Shown here piece by piece: positions 17,931 to 25,699 of a stretch of DNA of 44,625 nucleotides. How positions within the stretch are numbered: the stretch's first letter is position 1; each line of letters opens with the position of its first letter. The notes below the pieces were generated by a model, which had not been told where the DNA came from, did no database searches, and saw nothing but the letters and a program-made list of their open reading frames with translations. The stretch is from assembly GCA_030650095.1 (NCBI GenBank), contig JAUSEE010000002.1, forward strand, positions 70,711-115,335, read 5' to 3'. Both the position numbers and the translations under genes were made by a program. The stretch is from Candidatus Buchananbacteria bacterium (GTDB lineage Bacteria; Patescibacteriota; Patescibacteriia; 2-01-FULL-39-33).

Positions 17931-18206
17931 ATGGAAAATTTAGAACAAAAAATCAAAAAAATTGAGGAACGAAATCAACGAGTTGAAGTAGACAAGTCAT
18001 GGGAAACTAGCTGGACAAGGCGAATGTTGCTTACAATCTTTACCTATCTGGCGATAGGAGTGTATATGTGGGCGATAGATATTCCGAGAGCGTGGCTAAA
18101 TGCAGTAGTGCCTGCAGTGGCGTTTATGTTGTCAACACTCTCAATGCCTTTTTTCAAGAAGCTTTGGATCAGAAGGAATAAAAAATCATTGCGGGATGGG
18201 GAGTAA
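17931..18206 (+). CDS. Small two-TM membrane protein with N-terminal coiled coil
   Basis: 91 aa; MENLEQKIKKIEERNQRVEVDKSWETSWTRRMLLTIFTYLAIGVYMWAIDIP... Confidence 0.65.
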   Translation: MENLEQKIKKIEERNQRVEVDKSWETSWTRRMLLTIFTYLAIGVYMWAIDIPRAWLNAVVPAVAFMLSTLSMPFFKKLWIRRNKKSLRDGE

Positions 18207-18242
18207 GTAGAATAAGTGATATGGAAAATAAACTATAAAAAT

Positions 18243-18569
18243 ATGAACGCTAAACTCGCATTAAAAAGTGATAAGTTCAAGAAAAGCCGAGGCGGATATT
18301 CCAGGTGGTTATCTTTGAGTTGTGAAAAATGTAAAGCCCAACTCATGATTTATCAGAAAGATGGTCCAGGAATACTTAAACGTCTTTATATTGATAGAAT
18401 TGTTTTTCCAACACATATGAATGGAAAGCCAAAATTAGAGTGTAAGAAGTGCAGAACGATTCTTGGTGTTCCAATGGTATATAAAAAAGAAAACAGATTG
18501 GCGTATAGATTATTTGCGGGAGCGATTGAGAAGAAAATTGTAAATATGAATAAGATCAAAATTACATAG
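18243..18569 (+). CDS. Small zinc-ribbon protein
   Basis: CEKCKAQLMIYQKDGPGILKRLYIDRI...LECKKCRTILGVPMVY; start at MNAKLAL (18243) inside the track ORF. Confidence 0.65.
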   Translation: MNAKLALKSDKFKKSRGGYSRWLSLSCEKCKAQLMIYQKDGPGILKRLYIDRIVFPTHMNGKPKLECKKCRTILGVPMVYKKENRLAYRLFAGAIEKKIVNMNKIKIT

Positions 18570-18673
18570 CAAATAAAATCATAAATACATAATATTTTTT
18601 ATATAAATAAACTATCATATCCTTACGGACATAGTGGTTTATAATTCAAGCTTCTCTTGTTAGCTGTTTTTTC

Positions 18674-18778
18674 TGTCATTGCGAGGGAGCTCAAGCGACT
18701 AAAGCAATCTCGCATTCTATAAACATAGGATTGCGGAGTTTGTTCCGAGCATAGCGAGGAATCCCCCTCGCAATGACA
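18674..18778. repeat. Palindromic repetitive element (TGTCATTGCGAGGGAGC...GCAATGACA), copy 1
   Basis: Inverted ends tgtcattgcgaggg / ccctcgcaatgaca and internal AGCAATC / GGATTGC; related copy at 35087. Confidence 0.75.
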
Positions 18779-18817
18779 AATTAGAATGTGGAAAATATTT
18801 TATTCATAGGTAGAAAT

Positions 18818-18850
18818 AAAAAAACTCGATTTCTTTGAATCGAGTTGTTT
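18818..18850 (-). terminator. Intrinsic terminator of the small minus-strand operon
   Basis: Minus strand AACTCGATT-CAAAGA-AATCGAGTT followed by a T-run. Confidence 0.75.
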
Positions 18851-19082
18851 ATTTTGTTCGAATAATTGATAGGGTGGTTATAATAGCCCAAGTAATTTGC
18901 AGAGCTAGCGCCGGCCAAGCTTCCTGATGGAAAACATTAATACTGACACCAATAGCGCCAAATAAATTCATTAATTGATAAATTCGGCTTTGGCTTTTTA
19001 GATAATTACGAGAAATAAGGAAATAGGCCAGCACTATCAGTATAGTGCCAATCCAACCGCAGGCTTGAACAATCACTTCCAT
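18849..19082 (-). CDS. CBU_0592-like small membrane protein
   Basis: VQACGWIGTILIVLAYFLISRNYLKSQSRIYQLMNLFGAIGVSINVFHQEAWPALALQITWAIIT. Confidence 0.75.
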   Translation of the reverse strand: MEVIVQACGWIGTILIVLAYFLISRNYLKSQSRIYQLMNLFGAIGVSINVFHQEAWPALALQITWAIITTLSIIRTK

Positions 19083-19117
19083 GACAGTTTCTCTCCAAAA
19101 TGTTACTGGAAAAAGAG

Positions 19118-19369
19118 TTAATCGTTTTTACCTAAGTCATTGGTTTTAAGTCCGTAGTCAAGACACTGATCAGCTCCCACCGCATTAATGAAATCAACCA
19201 AGATGGCATCGATTAATCTCTGAATCCTTTTTTGATTTTCTTCAATCCAGCTTAAATCTTTTGTGGAAAGATCATTCATGTGTGAATTGCGCTTAACTGA
19301 GTTTATCGCATCGGCGCGGTATGTCCCAGCTACGCTTTCCAGGTATTTTAAAAGTTCTCCGCGAGTCAT
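19118..19369 (-). CDS. Hypothetical protein
   Basis: 83-aa ORF within a compact minus-strand array of small genes. Confidence 0.5.
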   Translation of the reverse strand: MTRGELLKYLESVAGTYRADAINSVKRNSHMNDLSTKDLSWIEENQKRIQRLIDAILVDFINAVGADQCLDYGLKTNDLGKND

Positions 19370-19384
19370 TGTTTTTCTCTCCTA

Positions 19385-19585
19385 TCAGATTAGAGTTGGT
19401 TGCGGGCATGGGGCAGCTTTGCCCATGATCAGGCAAAAATGCATGCAACAGACATAAGCGGTTAGGCCATGTCGGCAACTGTCTGGATCATCAGACATAA
19501 TATCTTCTCTAATTTTGTGTGTGGCTGGCGCTTGGCAAATAGAGCAAGGCTCGCCTTGGCAAGAAGCCGAAATAAAATGTGCCAT
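19385..19585 (-). CDS. Small Cys/His-rich putative zinc-binding protein
   Basis: CQGEPCSICQAPATHKIREDIMSDDPDSCRHGLTAYVCCMHFC; preceded by a good promoter. Confidence 0.6.
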   Translation of the reverse strand: MAHFISASCQGEPCSICQAPATHKIREDIMSDDPDSCRHGLTAYVCCMHFCLIMGKAAPCPQPTLI

Positions 19586-19621
19586 TTTCTTTCCTCCGTA
19601 TGAGTGTTAGGCTCTTAGGCC

Positions 19622-19650
19622 ATAGTATTCTGGAGCAGCGGTTTTGTCAA
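19622..19650 (-). promoter_or_regulatory. Sigma70-like promoter of the small-protein operon
   Basis: Minus strand TTGACA (19650-19645), 17 bp, TACTAT (19627-19622). Confidence 0.7.
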
Positions 19651-19705
19651 TAATTACTTTTAAATGGTAAAATATAAAAATAATTAAGAAGTAAAGTTAT
19701 TTAAA

Positions 19706-20170
19706 GTGAATAAAATATTAACACTCTGTATTATTCATCAACACCCGCGCGTTTTGCTAGGGCTAAAAAAACGTGGTTTTGGCGTCGGCAGATGGAATGG
19801 TTTTGGCGGAAAATTAATGGAGGATGAAACAATTGAGGAAGCGGCCAGAAGAGAAATAAAAGAAGAATCAAATATTGAGGTGGATGAGCTGGACAAAATG
19901 GGCATTATAGAATTTGAATTCCAGGGCAATCCGGAAATTTTAGAGGTGCATATTTTTAAATCGCAGAATTTTTCCGGCGAATTAATTGAAAGCGAGGAAA
20001 TGAAGCCCCAATGGTTTGAGGTTGATGAAATTCCGTTTGAGGAAATGTGGCCGGATGATAAGTATTGGCTGCCTCTATTTTTAGCCGGCCAGAAATTCAG
20101 GGGCAAATTTATTTTCGGCGCAGGCGATGTTATTATAGATTATGATTTAATTCAAGTTGACAATTTTTAA
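19706..20170 (+). CDS. NUDIX hydrolase, MutT/MTH1-like
   Basis: NUDIX box GGKLMEDETIEEAARREIKEESNIEV; GTG start. Confidence 0.92.
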   Translation: MNKILTLCIIHQHPRVLLGLKKRGFGVGRWNGFGGKLMEDETIEEAARREIKEESNIEVDELDKMGIIEFEFQGNPEILEVHIFKSQNFSGELIESEEMKPQWFEVDEIPFEEMWPDDKYWLPLFLAGQKFRGKFIFGAGDVIIDYDLIQVDNF

Positions 20171-20214
20171 TTATTATGTTAGATATAAATCAGAACCTTA
20201 AAAAAGGAGACAAA

Positions 20215-20802
20215 GTGAAAATAATTTTTGGCACATCTTCCAAATGGCGTCAGAAATTCTTTGACCAATTCGGCTTTGAATACAAAATAATGTCAGCAGA
20301 TATTGATGAAAAATCCATTCGCCTTGATGACCCAAAAAAATTGACTCTGGCTATTGCCAAGGCTAAAGCTGATGATATTTTGAAAAAGATAACAGAGGAT
20401 GTTATTTTGGTTACTTTCGACCAAGTAGTTGCTTGTAACGGCATTATTTATGAAAAACCAAAAGACCAAGAAGAGATGAGGCAATTTTGGAAAAGTTATG
20501 AAAAATATCCGGCTCTAACTTACAGCGCGGTGGCGGTCACCGATTCTGTTAGCGGCCGTCAATTCTCCGATGTGGATATTGCCAGTGTATTTTTTAATCC
20601 TGTTCCGGCTGATGTTTTGCAAAAGATATTAGCCGATGACAATATGTACACTTCGTCCGGAGGTTTTATGATTAATTATCCTTTAACCGATAGTTATATC
20701 AAAAGTACCAATGGCGACATTGGCAGCGTTGAAGGCATACCAGTGGAATTGACTAAAAATTTAATCAGCCGGCTTATCAGAGCCAGGGGAGACAAGATAT
20801 GA
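20215..20802 (+). CDS. Maf-like nucleoside triphosphate pyrophosphatase
   Basis: [32 protein letters not shown]...[21 protein letters not shown] start at 20215 preceded by aaaaaggaga is preferred over the track ATG at 20176. Confidence 0.88.
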   Translation: MKIIFGTSSKWRQKFFDQFGFEYKIMSADIDEKSIRLDDPKKLTLAIAKAKADDILKKITEDVILVTFDQVVACNGIIYEKPKDQEEMRQFWKSYEKYPALTYSAVAVTDSVSGRQFSDVDIASVFFNPVPADVLQKILADDNMYTSSGGFMINYPLTDSYIKSTNGDIGSVEGIPVELTKNLISRLIRARGDKI

Positions 20803-21335
20803 GTTTATATTTTATAACCGGAAACAAAAATAAGTTTAGGGAAGTTGGCTCTTTAATACCTGGTTTGAAGCAGTTGGATATTGATTTGCCGGAAATCCAA
20901 GAGATTGATGCCAGAGCGATAATCCAGACAAAATTACAGGAAGCCTTCAAACACACTAATGGGGAATTTATCGTCGAGGACACCTCTCTTTATATGGATT
21001 GCTTAAATGGACTGCCTGGTCCGTTGATAAAATGGTTTTTGCAGGCTATTGGCAACCACGGCTTAGCTAAGCTGGCTATAAGTTCTGGCAATCGTCGAGC
21101 CTATGCCAGTACAATCATTGGTTATGGCAAAAGCCCCAAGGAGATATTTTATTTTAAAGGCGCTCTAAATGGCCAGATAGTTATGCCCCAGGGTCATTCT
21201 GATTTTGGCTGGGATCCGATTTTTTTGCCCAATGGTTATGAGCAGACTTTTGCGCAAATGACTGAAGCTGATAAAAATAAAATCAGTATGCGTAGAATGG
21301 CGGTGAATAAATTGAAGGATTTCTTGGCTAGTTAA
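20799..21335 (+). CDS. Non-canonical purine NTP pyrophosphatase (RdgB/HAM1-like)
   Basis: [13 protein letters not shown]...[24 protein letters not shown]...[18 protein letters not shown]; overlaps the Maf stop by 4 nt. Confidence 0.92.
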   Translation: MSLYFITGNKNKFREVGSLIPGLKQLDIDLPEIQEIDARAIIQTKLQEAFKHTNGEFIVEDTSLYMDCLNGLPGPLIKWFLQAIGNHGLAKLAISSGNRRAYASTIIGYGKSPKEIFYFKGALNGQIVMPQGHSDFGWDPIFLPNGYEQTFAQMTEADKNKISMRRMAVNKLKDFLAS

Positions 21336-21377
21336 TAATTGTAATGCTCTTAAAAAACCAAAAAAGGATGAATTAAA

Positions 21378-21671
21378 ATGGCCATACTTGGATTGTTGGC
21401 AACATTATCATCATTAATGATCGTCTTTTTGGGCTTTCCGGCTCAGATTATCAAGAACTATCGTCGCAAGAGTTGCGACGGCATAGCTCCGACCTTGATT
21501 TATTCAGCCTGTTGCGGCTATACCTTGTGGAGCCTTTATGGCTGGACAAAGCCGGACTGGTTTTTGGCTATAGCTCAAACACCTGGGTGCATACTCTCAT
21601 TCATTTTACTCTTCCAAATTTTTTATTACAGAAAAAGACAGGAAAAACAAAATTTAATTCAACTGCAGTAA
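21378..21671 (+). CDS. SemiSWEET/PQ-loop family transporter
   Basis: Three TM segments; FLGFPAQIIKNYRRKSCDGIAPTLIYSACCGYTLWSLYGW. Confidence 0.85.
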   Translation: MAILGLLATLSSLMIVFLGFPAQIIKNYRRKSCDGIAPTLIYSACCGYTLWSLYGWTKPDWFLAIAQTPGCILSFILLFQIFYYRKRQEKQNLIQLQ

Positions 21672-21691
21672 GACAAAACTGCAGTTTTTTT
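21663..21691 (+). terminator. Intrinsic terminator of the SemiSWEET gene
   Basis: ctgcagt-aagacaaa-actgcag followed by ttttttt. Confidence 0.75.
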
Positions 21692-21831
21692 ATAATGTTG
21701 CTGCCCGAATACCCCTGGCTTTTAAGCCAGGGGATGAAGGGCAGTGTGAGTAAAAATACGTCGGCGGAGCCGACACCTTCCATTTGAAACCGCCCAGATA
21801 CCACGCTCTTTAGAGCGGGGTCGGGTTCATT
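21690..21831. mobile_element. Three-hairpin dispersed element, copy 2
   Basis: Near-identical to 14031-14171, with the same three stems. Confidence 0.75.
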
Positions 21832-21891
21832 TTTACTAAAAATGATAAAATGCTATAATCATGAAATTAAATAAATTAATCATATAATCAT

Positions 21892-22776
21892 ATGCCAGAA
21901 TTGCCAGAAGTGGAAACATTGCGGCGCGAATTGCAAAAAGCGGTCAAGGGTAAAATAATAAAATCAGCACAGGTGAAGTGGCCAAAAATGGTTAGGCCTC
22001 TTTCGGTTAAATCTTTTTCGCGCCAGATATCCAACAATAAGGTTATGGATGTGGATAGGCGAGCCAAAGTTTTATTATTAAAGTTATCCAAATGCGATTT
22101 AAAAACCAAGGATTGCTTCTTGGCTGTTCATTTAAAAATGACCGGCCAACTTATTTTGCGCCCCAAGAAAGGCAAATTAGTAGTAGGCGGCCATCCGCAA
22201 AAAGACGGTACCAGTGATCTGCCGGGCAAGCACACTCATGTAATAATAAAATTTACCGACGGCTCGATTTTGTATTTCAATGACATCAGAAAGTTCGGCT
22301 GGATGAAGGTCTTAAATAATAAAGCTGTTGCTGAACTTTCTGTCGGCTTCGGGGTTGAAGCTCTTTCGCCAAAATTTGATTTTAAAAAATTAAAAGAAGT
22401 GATAAAGCGATATCCCAACAGGAAAATAAAACAGATCTTAACCGATCAAAAATTAATTGCCGGCATAGGCAATATCTACGCCGATGAATCTTGTTTTTGC
22501 GCCGCCATCATGCCTAATAGATCAGCCAAGGATATATCAGACAAAGAAATAACAAAACTTTTATCTTGTGTTAAGAAAATCTTAAAGCTGGCTATAGCCA
22601 AAGGCGGAACATCATCTGATACTTATGTCCAATTAAGCGGCCAGCCAGGCGGCTTTGTGCCTTATTTGAAAGTTTATGGCCGGAAAGGGGAAAGATGCAA
22701 AAGATGCCAAGGCAAAATAGAAAGAATACGAGTAGGCGGTCGAGGCACTCATTTTTGTCCCAGTTGCCAGAAATAA
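21892..22776 (+). CDS. mutM: Formamidopyrimidine-DNA glycosylase
   Basis: MPELPEVETLRREL N-terminus, DIRKFGWMKV, KQILTDQKLIAGIGNIYADE, C-terminal zinc finger CKRCQGKIERIRVGGRGTHFCPSCQ. Confidence 0.96.
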   Translation: MPELPEVETLRRELQKAVKGKIIKSAQVKWPKMVRPLSVKSFSRQISNNKVMDVDRRAKVLLLKLSKCDLKTKDCFLAVHLKMTGQLILRPKKGKLVVGGHPQKDGTSDLPGKHTHVIIKFTDGSILYFNDIRKFGWMKVLNNKAVAELSVGFGVEALSPKFDFKKLKEVIKRYPNRKIKQILTDQKLIAGIGNIYADESCFCAAIMPNRSAKDISDKEITKLLSCVKKILKLAIAKGGTSSDTYVQLSGQPGGFVPYLKVYGRKGERCKRCQGKIERIRVGGRGTHFCPSCQK

Positions 22777-22795
22777 CTGTTTGTTTTGTCAAATA

Positions 22796-22828
22796 AAAAA
22801 AGCCGCTGCTAGAGCATTGGCTTTTTAG
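22796..22828. terminator. Bidirectional-type terminator hairpin after mutM
   Basis: aaaaaagcc...ggcttttt. Confidence 0.6.
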
Positions 22829-23034
22829 TTTTCTAATATCATTTCTTTACAATATTTAGGCTTATCCGGGGTGGTAAAAAGAGCAATTGGTTTTTGGCCG
22901 CTAACTTTTATGAGGCCAATAAATTTTTCCGGTGGGTGTGATTCATCAAAAGGCACAAGTGGAAATAATGTTCGGACTAACTGGGAAAATTGAGTTTGAA
23001 ACTTAAGTATAAAATTAACTTCGTTTTCCTTCAC
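22825..23034 (-). CDS. Hypothetical protein
   Basis: 69-aa ORF between terminator-like sequence and a plausible start region. Confidence 0.4.
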   Translation of the reverse strand: MKENEVNFILKFQTQFSQLVRTLFPLVPFDESHPPEKFIGLIKVSGQKPIALFTTPDKPKYCKEMILEN

Positions 23035-23064
23035 TGTTTTTCTCCTGGCGGTTTAAGTTAAAAC

Positions 23065-23514
23065 TTAGGTTTGTAAAAGCATAACATATAATATTAAAGA
23101 AAGGCAAGTACCCACAATAAATCCAACAATCACTTCTGGCAGTGAATGTCCGACTTTTTCATTTAAAAAGTCTATTTTAGCTTTGGTTTTTGGCGGCGCG
23201 TCTTTATAAATAATCGTAGCCAGCATATTGGTGAAGACGGCGTTTCGGCCTATCTCCCTCCTAAAACCGATGGCATCGCGCATCACGACCAGCATCAAAA
23301 CAAGGCTAATGGCAAAAGCAGCCGAGTCGAATCCTTGGCTTAGCCCTACGACCGTAGCTAAAGAAGAAACGAAGGAAGTGTGCGATGAAGGCATGCCGCC
23401 GTAATCGTTTATCAAGTGTTGCCAATTCAAATTATTTGGTATACCATCAATAATAAGCTTAAATATTTGCGTAATTAAGGCTACAACTATTGGTATAAGT
23501 AACAGTTCAAACAT
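23065..23514 (-). CDS. Divergent PAP2 family protein (DUF212/YuiD-like)
   Basis: GGMPSSHTSFVSSLATVVGLSQGFDSAAFAISLVLMLVVMRDAIGFRREIGRNA. Confidence 0.9.
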   Translation of the reverse strand: MFELLLIPIVVALITQIFKLIIDGIPNNLNWQHLINDYGGMPSSHTSFVSSLATVVGLSQGFDSAAFAISLVLMLVVMRDAIGFRREIGRNAVFTNMLATIIYKDAPPKTKAKIDFLNEKVGHSLPEVIVGFIVGTCLSLILYVMLLQT

Positions 23515-23538
23515 AATTAATTATTATATTTATTAAAA

Positions 23539-24360
23539 ATGGATTATTTATTATCTATTATCGCCGGAATTATCCAGGGTTTAACAGAGTTTTTACCCAT
23601 ATCCAGTTCCGGACATTTGGTTTTATTCCATGATATTTTTGGTTTTCATTTCCCCGATGAGCTCCTATTTGATGTTACTTTGCATTTGGGCACTCTACTA
23701 GCTGTGGTTTTATTTTTTTATCATGATATCGAAAAAATCATCCGTGGTTTTTTTTCCAGCTTGGTTAATTGGAATTTAAAAAATAATTATAATCAGCGCA
23801 TGGCTTGGCTGGTTTTAATCGGCACTTTGCCCGCCGCTTTGGCCGGTTATTTTTTTGAGGATTTTATCGTGAATAATTTAAGGTCGCCTCTTATTGTCGC
23901 TCTTATGTTTATTATCGTGGGCTTTTTATTTTTTGTTTTTGAAAAATATTCCAAAAGGCAAAAGGATATCCAGATGGTAACGCCTCTTGATTCACTGGTT
24001 GTCGGCTTGGCTCAAATCCTGTCTCTAGTACCCGGCGTCTCGCGTTCCGGCATAACCATTATAGCCGGTCTGGGCCGAAAAATGAAGAGAGAAGACGCCG
24101 CTAAATTTTCTTTTTTGATTTCGGCGCCCATAATATTTGGCGCAGCCCTCAAGAAAATATTGGAGATAAACAGCGTTAGCGAAGTTAACCTTATAGTTCT
24201 GCTTTTGGGAGTTGTGTCATCGGCTATCACCGGTTATTTAACCATTAAATATCTGATTAAATATTTATCTAATCATTCCCTGAATATTTTTGCTTGGTAT
24301 CGATTGATAATCGGCTGTTTAACGTTGATTTGGTTTTTCTTCTTTATGGTCGGCGTATAG
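23539..24360 (+). CDS. uppP: Undecaprenyl-diphosphatase
   Basis: GIIQGLTEFLPISSSGHLVLF, PGVSRSGITIIAGL. Confidence 0.95.
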   Translation: MDYLLSIIAGIIQGLTEFLPISSSGHLVLFHDIFGFHFPDELLFDVTLHLGTLLAVVLFFYHDIEKIIRGFFSSLVNWNLKNNYNQRMAWLVLIGTLPAALAGYFFEDFIVNNLRSPLIVALMFIIVGFLFFVFEKYSKRQKDIQMVTPLDSLVVGLAQILSLVPGVSRSGITIIAGLGRKMKREDAAKFSFLISAPIIFGAALKKILEINSVSEVNLIVLLLGVVSSAITGYLTIKYLIKYLSNHSLNIFAWYRLIIGCLTLIWFFFFMVGV

Positions 24361-25043
24361 GTCATAAGGTATAATCCCATAACTATTACCAGAAAATAAT
24401 TGTTATATCTGTTTAACTTCTCTATATTCCTAAGAGAAGTTATTTTTTGCCAAAAATTATCACTGGGAAAATAATTGTCGCTGGAGGCGTCAAAGGGCTG
24501 GTAATCATTATTTAATCTTTCACTTTCGCCTAAAACCCTGGAACCGAACAACTGGACTACGACAGCGGTTTGCCTGTTTTGATATTTTCCTTCCAAAACC
24601 GCTATCCCTATTTCTTGGTATTGAGGCTTGATAATATTTTCCCTGTGGCTTTCGCTGTTTAGCCAGGCTTGGAATATTTCTTGATTGCTGTTGAAATCTA
24701 TGGCTAAATTTTCGCCGACATAAAAATATTTATAGCCGACATCTTTGATCCATTCGGAGAATTTTATGCCTCCAGGCGAGGTATGGGCGAAATATTGTTC
24801 TAACAATAAATTTCTGGCTTTATTGACTGCCGCCTGGGTTAATCTGGCATTGGGTGTAAGTTCGTTCAAGCCCAGCTCTTTTCTATACTCATTAGTCATA
24901 TCAATCAATTCCTTGGCGTTGGCTTCTATATTGTTATCTGATGTTATGTTGGGATAAACAAAAATAGCCGTTAGCAGTATTAATTTTAAGGCTACTGACA
25001 CAAGGGAGAGGATGATTAATGTTTTTTTGATTATTTTAAACAT
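24273..25043 (-). CDS. CAP (SCP-like) domain extracellular protein with N- and C-terminal TM segments
   Basis: NEYRKELGLNELTPNARLTQAAVNKARNLLLEQYFAHTSPGG...YVGENLAIDF...AWLNSESHRENIIKPQYQEIGIAV. Start at MFKIIKK (25043); 3' end overlaps uppP. Confidence 0.88.
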   Translation of the reverse strand: MFKIIKKTLIILSLVSVALKLILLTAIFVYPNITSDNNIEANAKELIDMTNEYRKELGLNELTPNARLTQAAVNKARNLLLEQYFAHTSPGGIKFSEWIKDVGYKYFYVGENLAIDFNSNQEIFQAWLNSESHRENIIKPQYQEIGIAVLEGKYQNRQTAVVVQLFGSRVLGESERLNNDYQPFDASSDNYFPSDNFWQKITSLRNIEKLNRYNNYFLVIVMGLYLMTYTPTIKKKNQINVKQPIINRYQAKIFRE

Positions 25044-25100
25044 TTTTAGGTCTTGATTTATTATATTATAACATAAAAACATTTTTTGTATCTAAAGATA

Positions 25101-25131
25101 AAAAAGCCCGGTTTTTACAAACTAGGCTTTA
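25101..25131 (-). terminator. Intrinsic terminator of the DUF4406-like gene
   Basis: Minus strand AAAGCC...GGCTTT then TTT. Confidence 0.55.
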
Positions 25132-25536
25132 CTCATTATTTATTTGTTTTTCAAACCAACTTTTAATTTCATCTTCGTTGGTTAGCTTTATAGCCGAACC
25201 GTCGTCGATATAAATAGGCATTTCCAATTTCTTGGCGGTGACAAACAAGACAGATGCATCGTGTGATACTTCCCAGCCCGGCAGTAAAAAAAGAATGTCG
25301 CATTGGGTCATGATCCACATTTTTTTCGTTAAGAGGATTAACCAGGTGAGCAGTTCCGGCTCTTTATCGCATTGATAGGCTATGGTTGTGTCGGCATTGT
25401 TCAAATCAGGATAGGGCACATCTATTTCGGTTATAATTTGATGTCCTCGCTGTTCCAAGAATCTTTTAACGTCATCAAATCTTCTGAGGCGGTTGAGTGG
25501 TACACCGTCTATCGGACCGGAAATAAACAGTCGCAT
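25129..25536 (-). CDS. DUF4406 / nucleoside 2-deoxyribosyltransferase-like protein
   Basis: MRLFISGPIDGVP...ITQCDILFLLPGWEVSHDASVLFVTAKKLEMPIYID-type motifs (FISGPI; LLPGWE.S..A). Confidence 0.75.
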   Translation of the reverse strand: MRLFISGPIDGVPLNRLRRFDDVKRFLEQRGHQIITEIDVPYPDLNNADTTIAYQCDKEPELLTWLILLTKKMWIMTQCDILFLLPGWEVSHDASVLFVTAKKLEMPIYIDDGSAIKLTNEDEIKSWFEKQINNE

Positions 25537-25610
25537 TTTTCATCTCCCTTGAGTTAAAGGTGCTATATTTGTTTAAATATTATTATATTTTACCTTAAAT
25601 TACAAGGGCA

Positions 25611-25639
25611 TTGACAGTCTTGGCATATTCCCATAAAAT
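25611..25639 (+). promoter_or_regulatory. Sigma70-like promoter
   Basis: TTGACA (25611-25616), 17 bp, TAAAAT (25634-25639). Confidence 0.65.
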
Positions 25640-25699
25640 AATGTTAGTAATTAGTACTTTTTAATTCCAACAAGACAACAAAGCACGGAGGTGAGAATA

